Assembly: GCA_025061835.1 (NCBI GenBank)
Contig: JANXAC010000001.1
Coordinates: forward strand, 1-64,000
Length of the DNA stretch: 64,000 nucleotides
From: Spirochaetota bacterium
GTDB taxonomy: Bacteria; Spirochaetota; Brevinematia; DTOW01
Reading direction: 5' to 3'
Of the stretch, positions 1-9,101 are shown piece by piece (the first letter of the stretch is position 1; the number at the start of each line of letters is the position of its first letter). The position numbers and the translations under genes were made by a program. Below the pieces are notes generated by a model, which had not been told where the DNA came from, searched no databases, and saw only the letters and a program-made list of their open reading frames with translations.

Positions 1-812
1 ATCTTCAACTCAAACCAGTTTGAAATAACATTTGTAGTAGTTACATTTGTTCCAAAATCAGATTCCGTGAATATTGTTCCACCAGCGCCATCATCTATCC
101 TAAACTCAAGGTATATCTTATCAGGGATATAAGCAGGGTTATCACCAAATATGAAGGACCAGGGAATTGCTATCTCGGTAACATTATTTGTTATATACCT
201 ACTCCAAGCAAGTCCTCCACCAGGACCAACCTTAGCCTCTTTTTCAACGCTACCGTTTATAAACCTATAAGCCTTGAAGTTCTCTCCCGTAGGTTCAGAG
301 TATTGATATGGTCTATAGTGCTTAATAAACACAGAAAACTTCCTACCACCGGTAGTTGATATTTGGACATCATCAAGGAAGTCAAATGAGCCTGTGATAC
401 CACTATCGCCGTTTGCTAGTTTAACCATTCCTTTACTACCGTTACCGTTAGTAATGTTGTTGTCAATGAATACATAGAAAGCACCTCTATTAAGATAACC
501 TGGGGGGTCATTAGCATCAACAGAGTTTTTATGTCCTATGAAAAGGAATCTCTTGGAATACGCAACATAAACTTTATTCAGAGCCTTCCATGTACCACCA
601 TCATCAGTGTTTAAAAACACATAGGATGCCCCAAAATCTACACTCGGATCACCTGTAAATTTTATAGCAGTCGGTGTGAAAAACGGGTTTGATTCACTAA
701 CATCTATTGGCTTGGGTAGCTTTGAGAAATCAACATTTTCCGTAAGTAAGAAAGCACAACTACCCAGAAGCAAAGCATTAAAGATAATCAATCCGCAAAC
801 TAATCTTCTCAT
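1..812 (-). CDS. Secreted lipoprotein, 3' end outside the window
   Basis: An uninterrupted reading frame runs from an ATG at 812 to the window edge, about 270 residues with no stop, so the C-terminus is missing. The start has a strong ribosome site (AGGAGGG, 7 bases upstream). The N-terminus is a lipoprotein signal, MRRLVCGLIIFNALLLGSC, with Cys-19 as the expected lipidated residue. The rest is rich in Gly, Asn and aromatic residues in alternating beta patterns, with stretches such as KVYVAYSKRFLFIGHKNS and EIAIPWSFIFGD that recall DOMON/CBM9-like sugar-binding beta-sandwiches. That resemblance is by eye only. It lies 39 bases downstream of the 962-residue outer-membrane protein on the same strand, so the two are probably co-transcribed and may act on the same surface glycan. 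No specific family is claimed. Confidence 0.8.
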   Translation of the reverse strand, partial: MRRLVCGLIIFNALLLGSCAFLLTENVDFSKLPKPIDVSESNPFFTPTAIKFTGDPSVDFGASYVFLNTDDGGTWKALNKVYVAYSKRFLFIGHKNSVDANDPPGYLNRGAFYVFIDNNITNGNGSKGMVKLANGDSGITGSFDFLDDVQISTTGGRKFSVFIKHYRPYQYSEPTGENFKAYRFINGSVEKEAKVGPGGGLAWSRYITNNVTEIAIPWSFIFGDNPAYIPDKIYLEFRIDDGAGGTIFTESDFGTNVTTTNVISNWFELK

Positions 813-833
813 AATTCCCTCCTAAACATCAAG

Positions 834-852
834 AAGGTGGTAAAACCACCTT
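834..852 (-). terminator. Hairpin between the outer-membrane protein and lipoprotein genes
   Basis: AAGGTGG and CCACCTT form a perfect 7-bp stem around a 5-base loop. The hairpin overlaps the stop codon of the upstream gene. On the minus strand it is followed by CTTGATGTTT, without a clear T run. It is therefore more likely a partial attenuator or a 3'-end stabiliser within an operon than a full terminator. Confidence 0.4.
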
Positions 853-3740
853 TAGAAACCATACTCCCACTCAAGGACACTATACGCTCCAAACGGTGCT
901 CTGCTCGGAAAGTCCTTATTCTCGCCTTCTTGGAATATCTCTGCTCTCCATTTATAATATCCAACTGGTGTATCAGCTCTTGCAGTGAAGATGACTCTAT
1001 GTCTGCTGTAGTTTTTGGTTTGGATATCTTCAGCTTTGATATTTCCAACTGCAAAGTTAAGAGTAGTAGTATATGAACCAATTTCATACTTATAACCAAC
1101 ACTCATAAAGAATAGTTTAGTCCATTGAATACCAAAAGTCAAACTTGGAGAAATAAACATAGTATTACCACTGAACTTTATCTTTTCTAGTATGAAACTT
1201 CCCTTACCAGAAACAGTTGGATAACTATTCATCTCAAGCATAACTGCAGGAGTTATATCAATACCATATAGTATATCAGAGAGCTTGTAGGTTCCTAGTA
1301 GCATTGCCCTTATTTTTGAGATTTGTGTGTATGGAACACTAAAGGAGATAGTGCTACCCGAAGGAATAAGTGTTGTTGATAGGAAGTTTGAATTAACAGG
1401 AACAACACTGATGGTATTGGATTCTTGATCGTATCCGAAGGCTATGTAGCTTCCCTCAGCCTGAATTCTCAAAACATCAAGAGAGTAATCAACTCTAGCT
1501 GTAGCACCTCTCCATCCAAGAGCGGCAATACCTTCCCATTTTTCATTAACCCATCCTATTCCATTGAGACCCGTAACAGGATCATTTACAAGGAATTCTG
1601 AAGGAACTGGTTGCAATGGAGCAGAGCCGACGAAGTCTGCTGCTTGTGGAGCTCTGTGAACAGATTGCCAACCATTCATTATCAAAACATCCGCACCCGT
1701 AGTTCCTCCACCGAAGCCAGCAGATGCAAGAGGATCATCACCCCTAGCAGCAGTGAAAGAGATATAATTTGGATCAATGTAAAATCCTTGAACGGCAAAT
1801 CCTATACCAGTATCAAACAAATTGTCATTCTTAAGAAGCAACGTTCCACCGAAACCTATTATGTTAAGAGCGCTAGTCTTGGTAGGGAAAGCAGGGCTTA
1901 TACCAGTTTGTCCAAGTTTTCCAACAAGTCCGTTACCATCTATATCCAGCTCAAGTCCTTTTTCTAGCTCTAGGAAGTCAGGATTTACACCAACGGAAGA
2001 AAGCGCTCCAACTACACTGACTACAAACCCAAGTGGTAGTTTTACCTCAATGTAGCCATCAGTAGTAGCATTCCCTCCTCTGTAAATCATAGTTTTAGCA
2101 GCACCACCTTTACCAGACTCAGGATTAATTTCAAAGTCAGAATAATATCCCAGGGTGTGTTGCAGTTTAACACCAGGTATCGCAGAAGAAACTACCCTAT
2201 ATCCATAAACTAGGTCGTATATCCTATTATTACCTTTACCCCACTCAAAACCTATCCAGTTAAGCGGGTAGTGAATAGTGAAGTTGTAACCTAACAAACC
2301 TTCTATACTACCATCAACGAACAAACCTAAAAACTTATCTCTGTCAGGATACCAGGCCTGCCCAAGCGTCCAAGGACTGTAGTTAAGGTCATAGTTACCA
2401 ATGCTGACAACATCAATCGTTGGTAACGGTCTATTTAGCATCACTCTTCTTGACTGCAATGCGATAGGAACCTGACCTGGTGTTGAGTTAACCCAAGTGG
2501 TCCATTTTGTAGCCTCCCAATCTGTTAGCTCAAACCTAAGATAGAAGTCTATAACCTCTGTGAATACCTTACCATCTATTCCTATCTCCAGTGAGTTTCT
2601 GATGACATTCTCTTTCGTTGCATCGTAGTTCCAGTTCCATCTTGTAAATAGTTTTCCGAATAGGTCAAAGTTTCCAGAGACATACTTATCAGGCGGAGCC
2701 TGTGGCTTCAATCTTTCGGATATGGCTTTTGCGAATTTATAATAACCAATCGGTGGCTTCCATTGTTCTGTCTGATCTAAATATACCATCGGTACTACCG
2801 CCTTCACATCCTGAATAGGATTAGGATATGACTCCCAAACATTAAGTATTTCAAACTGGTCCTGTGCTTCCTTTAGCGTTCCTTTGGCAGGCCAAACAAC
2901 AATATCAACAAACTCTGGGTCTCCCCAGTAGTCGCTACCACCTCCCCACCTATGTAATCCTCTATACTCATTAACATTTCTCGTCAAAACATCTTCAGGA
3001 TCAGGAAAACCTTCATTGGATTGTGCGAATATTTGGAACCCCCACTTGGTTACATCCTTATCAGGTGTTAAATCAATATCTTTTTTTGATACAACAGCTA
3101 TGATTGTCCTACCAACACCTTTTATAACTCTAGGTATGACAACATCCTGTGCCATATCCTTTGCTTTTGAATTAACCTCTATCTCAACTCTCGCTCTAGG
3201 TTGAGGTGAAATTATAACAGCCTTCTCCCAACCCTGGTCTGGTGGAAAGTAAATGTTAAGGCCAGGGATAGACCTTAAATACCCCGAACCAGGCAGTCTG
3301 TCTTGGTCTATATATATCTGGAAGTGTTGAATATCAAAATCAGCTGCCATTCCCCACTCTTGCTTGAGGTCCGCATTAACCGTTATCTTGAAGGTAATAT
3401 TTCTGTCGTCCATCGCATCTATCTCAACCTTAACTATGTCAAAACCTCCAACAACATAAACAGGATGTGTTGGATATGTGTAATAACCTGGTCCCTTATC
3501 ATCACCAACAGGGTCAAGTAGAACTATCCTAGCTTGGTCTGGTCTTGTTCCTTTCTCTATAATATTGTCTTTCAGTATAGCACTTTCAGGATTTTCTCTC
3601 ACACCTTCCATTGAAGGTGTAGGTCTCTGAAATGCCACTCCTGCCGCTTCCTCATCTGTTTCTTCCTGAGCATAAACCAAATTAGCAACCGGAAGGGCAA
3701 GAACAAAAAGGATTGTCATAACTAATATCAGTATCCTCAT
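852..3740 (-). CDS. Outer-membrane beta-barrel protein with glucodextranase-type binding module
   Basis: 962 residues with a cleavable signal peptide (MRILILVMTILFVLALPVANLVYAQ) and a good ribosome site (GAGGGGG). Residues about 60-330 match the pattern of the C-terminal binding module of glucodextranase (Glucodextran_C): LLDPVGDDKGPGYYTYPTHP, then GFDIVKVEI, a QIYID strand, and PGLNIYFPP...GWEKAVII. The remaining 600 residues are Gly/Asn/aromatic-rich amphipathic strands ending in LEWEYGF, with a terminal Phe as in proteins inserted by the BAM complex. I infer a surface porin-like protein that binds or admits polysaccharide. A downstream lipoprotein gene on the same strand is a likely partner. 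The catalytic domain of glucodextranase is absent, so no hydrolase activity is proposed. Confidence 0.75.
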   Translation of the reverse strand: MRILILVMTILFVLALPVANLVYAQEETDEEAAGVAFQRPTPSMEGVRENPESAILKDNIIEKGTRPDQARIVLLDPVGDDKGPGYYTYPTHPVYVVGGFDIVKVEIDAMDDRNITFKITVNADLKQEWGMAADFDIQHFQIYIDQDRLPGSGYLRSIPGLNIYFPPDQGWEKAVIISPQPRARVEIEVNSKAKDMAQDVVIPRVIKGVGRTIIAVVSKKDIDLTPDKDVTKWGFQIFAQSNEGFPDPEDVLTRNVNEYRGLHRWGGGSDYWGDPEFVDIVVWPAKGTLKEAQDQFEILNVWESYPNPIQDVKAVVPMVYLDQTEQWKPPIGYYKFAKAISERLKPQAPPDKYVSGNFDLFGKLFTRWNWNYDATKENVIRNSLEIGIDGKVFTEVIDFYLRFELTDWEATKWTTWVNSTPGQVPIALQSRRVMLNRPLPTIDVVSIGNYDLNYSPWTLGQAWYPDRDKFLGLFVDGSIEGLLGYNFTIHYPLNWIGFEWGKGNNRIYDLVYGYRVVSSAIPGVKLQHTLGYYSDFEINPESGKGGAAKTMIYRGGNATTDGYIEVKLPLGFVVSVVGALSSVGVNPDFLELEKGLELDIDGNGLVGKLGQTGISPAFPTKTSALNIIGFGGTLLLKNDNLFDTGIGFAVQGFYIDPNYISFTAARGDDPLASAGFGGGTTGADVLIMNGWQSVHRAPQAADFVGSAPLQPVPSEFLVNDPVTGLNGIGWVNEKWEGIAALGWRGATARVDYSLDVLRIQAEGSYIAFGYDQESNTISVVPVNSNFLSTTLIPSGSTISFSVPYTQISKIRAMLLGTYKLSDILYGIDITPAVMLEMNSYPTVSGKGSFILEKIKFSGNTMFISPSLTFGIQWTKLFFMSVGYKYEIGSYTTTLNFAVGNIKAEDIQTKNYSRHRVIFTARADTPVGYYKWRAEIFQEGENKDFPSRAPFGAYSVLEWEYGF

Positions 3741-3949
3741 AAATACCCCCTCAACATTACTAAATCGTAGTATAAATCAACGAAACCAAGTTGTCAATAA
3801 GTTTAGCAAGAAGTTTGATCAAGATAGGGCGAGTCTTTTACATTAATTTTTACTAAACTCTCCTACAAACTTTAGTAAAACAAAAACTAGTATCATATCT
3901 TATTATTCCTTTATAATAGAACAATAAACTTATCAAAAGAGGTAACATT

Positions 3950-6073
3950 ATGTCTGGAAAGAAGATTTTTAGTAAAGAAATTGGAGGTAAGAAAATCATC
4001 GTTGAAACTGGAGAATTAGCCAAGCAATCTGATGCTTCAGTTCTGGTAAGATATGGTGATGTTGTTGTGTTGTCAACAGTAAATTATGGTGCTGAAGTTG
4101 AAGGTGTTGATTTTGTCCCACTTACTGTTAACTTCGTTGAAAAATTCTATGCATCCGGTAAAATACCAGGAGGATTTGTAAAAAGAGAGAGCAAATCATC
4201 CGATAAAGAAATCCTTGTATCAAGGCTAATTGACAGACCTATAAGACCCCTATTCCCAAGAGGTTTTAAAAATGAGGTTCAAGTTATAACTATGGTTCTA
4301 TCCGCAGACCAGATAAATCCTGTTGATATAGTCTCGGTTTTTGCATCTTCTGTTGCACTTATGATATCTTCCTTACCATTCAGAGGGCCTGTAGGTGGTG
4401 TAAGAGTTGGATACATAAATGGAGAATACATCCTAAATCCTACATTTTCACAGCTTGATGAATCATTGCTTGACATAGTAGTAGCAGGAACCGAGAGAGG
4501 AATAACGATGATTGAAGGTGGAACCAAAGGAGTAAATGAAGAGGAGATGTATGGTGCATTAGAGTTCGCAAACAGATACATACTTGAACTCATAGAGTTC
4601 CAGAAGGAAGTTGCTAACGCGGCTGGTAAAGAAAAGATACAGATCCAAGAGAAAGAATTACCAAAGGAAGTTTTTGATATTATCTGGAAGTATGAGAAGG
4701 AGATGAAGACTGCTATGAATGTTCAAGATAAAAAGACAAGAGAAGGGAATATGGATGCAATAGTTGAAAGTATAAAGTCAGAAATAGTTCAAACTCTTGG
4801 TGAAGAGAAATCAAGCGAGATAAACTGGGAAGATGTAAACTTCTACATAGAGGAGATGGAAAGAGACATTTTGAGGCGACAGGTTTTGGAAGAAGGAATA
4901 AGAATTGATGGTAGAAAGCCTAAAGAACTACGACCAATATGGTGCGAGCTTGGAATACTACCTAGGACTCATGGTTCTGCTATATTCACAAGAGGACAGA
5001 CACAGAGTCTTGGAATAACGACTCTTGGTAGTGCAAGTGATGTTCAGTTTATTGACGATATTGAAGAGGAAGGATTTAAGAGGTTTATGCTACACTATAA
5101 CTTTCCCCCATTCTCAACAGGGGAAGTTAAGAAATTAGGACCAGTTTCAAGAAGAGAGATAGGGCATGGGCATCTTGCTGAACGGGCAATAGAAGCAGTT
5201 CTTCCGTCAGAGGAGGAGTTCCCCTACACCATAAGGGTAGTATCTGAAATCCTTGAGTCTAACGGTTCTTCGTCTATGGCGACGGTTTGTAGTTCATCTC
5301 TAGCACTTGTAGATGCTGGCGTTCCGATAAAGGAGCTTGTTGCTGGAATAGCACTTGGTATAGTCCTTGATGAAAAAACAGGAAAATATGACTTGATTGT
5401 TGATATTCAGGGGCTTGAGGATAAGTTTGGTGATATGGACTTCAAGGTAGCAGGAACAAGAGATAAAATAACTGCATTTCAGATGGACCTCAAGATAGAG
5501 GGGCTACCACTTAAGATACTTAAAGAGGCTTTGTATGTAGCGAAAGAGTCTAGGAATCAAATACTTGACATAATGGAAGAGAAAATAAGAGGTAAGGAGT
5601 TCAAACTATCAGAGCACGCACCTAGAATAAAGTTTATAAAAACAGAACCTGATAAACTAGCAGATGTGATAGGTCCCGGAGGTAAGGTTATAAAGAAGAT
5701 AATACAGGATACCAATGTTAAAATTGATATATCACCTGAAGGCAAGATAACTATTTCAGCAAAGCCGGGAGAGGGAGACATAGAGAAGGCTTACAACACT
5801 ATAATGACCATAATTGAAGGAGTGAAGGTTGGAGATATAATAACAGGACAAATAACTAGGATAGAGGATTACGGAGTGTTTGTTGAGGTTATGCCCGGAA
5901 AAGAGGGTATGATACATATTTCAAAGTTATTTAGGTCAAGAGTAAAGGACATAAGAGATTATCTGAGTGTCGGAGATACTATAACTGCAAAGGTAATATC
6001 AATTGATAACCTTGGAAGAATTGCACTCTCAAGAATTGATGCTGAACGAGAAACCATCTCAAGAAATTCATAA
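3950..6073 (+). CDS. pnp: Polyribonucleotide nucleotidyltransferase (PNPase)
   Basis: Phosphorolytic 3'-5' exoribonuclease of the RNA degradation machinery, 707 residues, the usual length. Order of domains: RNase PH 1 (about 10-140), the alpha-helical linker (about 225-310), RNase PH 2 (about 320-545), KH (about 555-615, with GPGGK near 575) and S1 (about 620-695). The second RNase PH domain has the phosphate-binding GSSSMATVCSSSLAL and the metal-binding DIQGLEDKFGDMDFKVAG near 484-500. The start ATG is preceded by AAAAGAGGTAACATT. A TTATAAT stretch at 3911-3917 is a plausible -10. First gene of a probable pnp-guaA-glycosyltransferase run. The common partner rpsO is not adjacent. Confidence 0.98.
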   Translation: MSGKKIFSKEIGGKKIIVETGELAKQSDASVLVRYGDVVVLSTVNYGAEVEGVDFVPLTVNFVEKFYASGKIPGGFVKRESKSSDKEILVSRLIDRPIRPLFPRGFKNEVQVITMVLSADQINPVDIVSVFASSVALMISSLPFRGPVGGVRVGYINGEYILNPTFSQLDESLLDIVVAGTERGITMIEGGTKGVNEEEMYGALEFANRYILELIEFQKEVANAAGKEKIQIQEKELPKEVFDIIWKYEKEMKTAMNVQDKKTREGNMDAIVESIKSEIVQTLGEEKSSEINWEDVNFYIEEMERDILRRQVLEEGIRIDGRKPKELRPIWCELGILPRTHGSAIFTRGQTQSLGITTLGSASDVQFIDDIEEEGFKRFMLHYNFPPFSTGEVKKLGPVSRREIGHGHLAERAIEAVLPSEEEFPYTIRVVSEILESNGSSSMATVCSSSLALVDAGVPIKELVAGIALGIVLDEKTGKYDLIVDIQGLEDKFGDMDFKVAGTRDKITAFQMDLKIEGLPLKILKEALYVAKESRNQILDIMEEKIRGKEFKLSEHAPRIKFIKTEPDKLADVIGPGGKVIKKIIQDTNVKIDISPEGKITISAKPGEGDIEKAYNTIMTIIEGVKVGDIITGQITRIEDYGVFVEVMPGKEGMIHISKLFRSRVKDIRDYLSVGDTITAKVISIDNLGRIALSRIDAERETISRNS

Positions 6074-6115
6074 CAATTCTAGAAGTTAGGATTTTGTAGT
6101 ATCCTTGAGAATTTT

Positions 6116-7651
6116 ATGATAGTTATACTTGACTTCGGCTCGCAATACACCCAACTTATAGCCAGAAGGATAAGAGAGATTGGCGTTTACGCAGAAATAT
6201 TTCCGTTTGATGTTGACAAAAGAAAACTACATTCACACATCGCAGATGACGTGATAGAAGGAATTATCCTTTCAGGAGGACCTTCAAGTGTTTTGGATGA
6301 TAACGCTCCATCTGTGTCTTTAGATTTTTTACGAGGATACAATGTGCCCGTTTTAGGAATATGCTATGGGATGCAGCTTATCTGTAAGTTGCTAGGTGGG
6401 AAGTTAGAAAAATCAAAACTTAGGGAATACGGATACACTGAACTTGAGATAAAATCTGACTCAAAACTCTTTAAGGGTATTCCTAAAAACATCGTAGTTT
6501 GGATGAGTCATGGTGACTCCGTCGTTGAGATACCTAAAAACGTCACACCTACTTCATTGACTAAAAATGGCATATTGGCTTCCGTAGAAGTGAAGGATGA
6601 GAATTTTTATTGTGTTCAGTTTCACCCAGAGGTTTTTCACACACAGTATGGAACAGAAATCTTATCTAACTTCGTTCTCAATATATGTAATGCTACTAAA
6701 AACTGGTCTCTTGAGAAGTTTATGGATAGAGAGAGGGATAGAATAAGAAGTTTTGTTGGTAATAGAAATGTAGTAATGGCTGTAAGCGGTGGTGTTGACT
6801 CAACGGTAATGGCAGTATATCTAAACAAACTATTAGGTCGTCAACTTACGCCTATATTTGTGAATACTGGTCTTTTGAGAGAAGATGAAGATAAGGAAGT
6901 TATTGACAACTTTAGGAGTCTTGGTATTGATGTCAAGTATATTGATGCGCAGGAAGAGTTCTTGTCAGCGCTTAAAGGAGTTAGGGACCCTGAAGAGAAG
7001 AGGAAGATAATAGGTAAGAAGTTTGTTGAAGTGTTTTTTAGGAACTTTGGCAACCTTGACATACTAGCACAAGGCACTCTCTACCCCGATGTTATTGAGA
7101 CATCCTCCGTCAAAGGTCCTTCCGCAACTATAAAAACTCACCACAATAGAGTAAAAGAAATAAGACAACTTGAAAAGCAAGGTAGAATACTAGAACCTTT
7201 CAAATTCCTATTCAAAGACGAAGTAAGAAAACTAGGTAAGATACTCGGGATTCCAGATGATATACTCAACAGGCATCCATTCCCGGGACCCGGGCTTGCT
7301 GTGAGATTGATAGGAGAGATAAGTAAGGAAAGGTTAGATATGCTTCGCAAGGCTGACAAAATCTTTATTGAAGAACTGAAAAAAGAAGGTTTGTATGAAA
7401 AAGTTTGGCAGTCTTTTGTAGTATTGTTGTCAGACAAAGCAGTCGGTGTAATGGGAGATGAAAGGAGTTATGGTTATGTAGCAGTCTTAAGAAGTGTCAA
7501 TAGCGTTGATGGAATGACTGCCGATTGGTCTAGATTACCTTACGACTTTCTGAACAGAGTTGCTAATAGGATTGTAAGAGAAATCTATGGAATAACTCGT
7601 GTGGTTTATGATATAACATCCAAGCCTCCTGCAACCATAGAGTGGGAGTAA
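6116..7651 (+). CDS. guaA: GMP synthase (glutamine-hydrolysing)
   Basis: Converts XMP to GMP using glutamine and ATP, the last step of GMP synthesis. 511 residues, standard length. The class I amidotransferase domain comes first: LSGGPSSV near 57, nucleophile Cys-83 in GICYGMQ, and the His/Glu pair in QFHPEVFH near 168. The PP-loop ATP pyrophosphatase domain follows (SGGVDSTV near 223). The C-terminal dimerisation domain contains RHPFPGPGLAVR and ends in KPPATIEWE, the canonical GuaA terminus. No good Shine-Dalgarno precedes the ATG, and the gap after pnp is only 42 bases, so expression is probably from the pnp transcript. Confidence 0.98.
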   Translation: MIVILDFGSQYTQLIARRIREIGVYAEIFPFDVDKRKLHSHIADDVIEGIILSGGPSSVLDDNAPSVSLDFLRGYNVPVLGICYGMQLICKLLGGKLEKSKLREYGYTELEIKSDSKLFKGIPKNIVVWMSHGDSVVEIPKNVTPTSLTKNGILASVEVKDENFYCVQFHPEVFHTQYGTEILSNFVLNICNATKNWSLEKFMDRERDRIRSFVGNRNVVMAVSGGVDSTVMAVYLNKLLGRQLTPIFVNTGLLREDEDKEVIDNFRSLGIDVKYIDAQEEFLSALKGVRDPEEKRKIIGKKFVEVFFRNFGNLDILAQGTLYPDVIETSSVKGPSATIKTHHNRVKEIRQLEKQGRILEPFKFLFKDEVRKLGKILGIPDDILNRHPFPGPGLAVRLIGEISKERLDMLRKADKIFIEELKKEGLYEKVWQSFVVLLSDKAVGVMGDERSYGYVAVLRSVNSVDGMTADWSRLPYDFLNRVANRIVREIYGITRVVYDITSKPPATIEWE

Positions 7652-7662
7652 TGTAATATTCT

Positions 7663-8751
7663 ATGAAGATACTACTAGATGGAAGAAGTATCAACAGAAC
7701 TGGTATAGGAACATACACCAAAATGCTTATCTTCGGTCTCAAAGAAAGGGAGGATATCCATCTTAAGATTATTGGAGACGAGAAAGAGATAAATTCTTCG
7801 TTTAGAGACCTTGAAGTCGTCAGAACCTCAAACTCAATATACTCGCTTGAAGAGCAGATTTCAACACTTCTAGCAGAGATTATGTCAAACGACGCTGACA
7901 TAGTTCATTACACTAATTACAATAAATCGCTATTTTCTGTAAAGCCTTATATAATCACAATACACGATCTTATACAGTTTAAGTTTGAGTATGGTTCAAA
8001 ACTCAAGAGAAAAGTTGCAGAAGCATTACTCAAGAATGCTGTTATCAATGCTAGAGCAGTTATATGTGTTTCAAACTCAACGAAAAATGACCTTCTTGAA
8101 CTTATACCAAATCTAGACCATTCAAAAGTCCATCTAGTCTATAACTCTTCAACTAATCCACTAGCTGGAAAGGTAGAATATGTTGATGTCAAATCAAAGT
8201 ATGGTCTAGATGAATTTTTGTTATGCGTTGGAATAAGAAAGAAACACAAAAATCTATCTTTACCAGTAAAAGCGCTAGAAATCCTATCCAGCAGGTTTCC
8301 AAAACTAAAACTAGTCCTAGTCGCTAAAAGATTTGATAAATACGATTTTCTAGATGAAACAATTGAGAGCAGTAAAGTTAAAGATAGAATCATCGTTCTT
8401 GAGAATATCCCTTATGAGGAGATTGTATCACTTTATAGAGAAACAATAATTGTCATTCTTCCTTCATTTGACGAAGGTTTTGGACTTGTGCCTTTTGAAG
8501 CAATATCAAATGATACTCTTCCTTTAGTTTCAAACATACCTGTTATGAGAGAGTTATTCTTTGAAGAGGAAGATATATTTTTCGATCCTTACTCTCCAGA
8601 GAATTTAGCAGATAAATTAGAAACCTTCTTGAACGATAGTGGAAAAAGAGAATCTACACTATCAAGGTTAAAAAAATACACAAATATATATTCGTTTGAA
8701 AGGTTTATAGACGAAACGGTAAATGTCTACAGAAAAGTAGTCAATTCATAA
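7663..8751 (+). CDS. Glycosyltransferase family 4 (GT-B fold)
   Basis: 362 residues. The N-terminus MKILLDGRSINRTGIGTYTKML is typical of bacterial GT4 mannosyl/rhamnosyl-type transferases. The acceptor domain covers about 1-170, with DIVHYTNYN and ITIHDLIQFKF. The Rossmann donor domain starts near 180 (EFLLCVGIRKKHKNL). The conserved EX7E-like motif lies in PSFDEGFGLVPFEAISNDTLP near 268-288. The family transfers sugars from nucleotide donors to cell-surface glycans or lipid carriers. The exact donor and acceptor cannot be read from sequence. It starts 11 bases after guaA and lacks a clear Shine-Dalgarno, so it is probably translated from the same mRNA. Confidence 0.85.
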   Translation: MKILLDGRSINRTGIGTYTKMLIFGLKEREDIHLKIIGDEKEINSSFRDLEVVRTSNSIYSLEEQISTLLAEIMSNDADIVHYTNYNKSLFSVKPYIITIHDLIQFKFEYGSKLKRKVAEALLKNAVINARAVICVSNSTKNDLLELIPNLDHSKVHLVYNSSTNPLAGKVEYVDVKSKYGLDEFLLCVGIRKKHKNLSLPVKALEILSSRFPKLKLVLVAKRFDKYDFLDETIESSKVKDRIIVLENIPYEEIVSLYRETIIVILPSFDEGFGLVPFEAISNDTLPLVSNIPVMRELFFEEEDIFFDPYSPENLADKLETFLNDSGKRESTLSRLKKYTNIYSFERFIDETVNVYRKVVNS

Positions 8752-9101
8752 CAGTTTGCCTAACTTTAAGGTTTATACGGGCTTAAAAGGAAACAACAAA
8801 CACTGTAAGTTCATTAATTCTTCTAGATGTAGTTAGCAGAATGAAAACGGGGACCTTGTATATTATACAGATTCATCATTTTCCTAAGCATTAACTATGG
8901 TGATACTAAAAACAAACTGTTAGGCTACTAGAGAAATACAAAGCAAAGGTTTGACAAATAGATTACAAACAGTTACTGAACCTAGTAGATTTTTTAGTCC
9001 AAGGTTTTCTAGTTGCGTTTAGAGATAGACTAGACTGTTCTTATTTGTAAGAAACTAGAAGACATTACAAATCTTGTCTCAAAATACTTATATTAGTTTC
9101 T
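8752..9101 (+). other. Intergenic stretch without a recognisable gene
   Basis: 350 AT-rich bases between the glycosyltransferase and uvrC. No reading frame with a ribosome site is visible, and no tRNA or hairpin followed by T residues. A TTGTATATTATAC stretch near 8857 looks promoter-like but has no gene close behind it. The last 15 bases hold the TATATT that probably starts the uvrC transcript. Confidence 0.4.

Noticed and set aside
8752-9101. A possible regulatory RNA in the gap before uvrC, because CAGTTTG/GCCTAAC and CAAACTGTTAGGC recur
   Set aside because: The two parts occur in different order, so they do not form a continuous stem. No conserved RNA core is visible.
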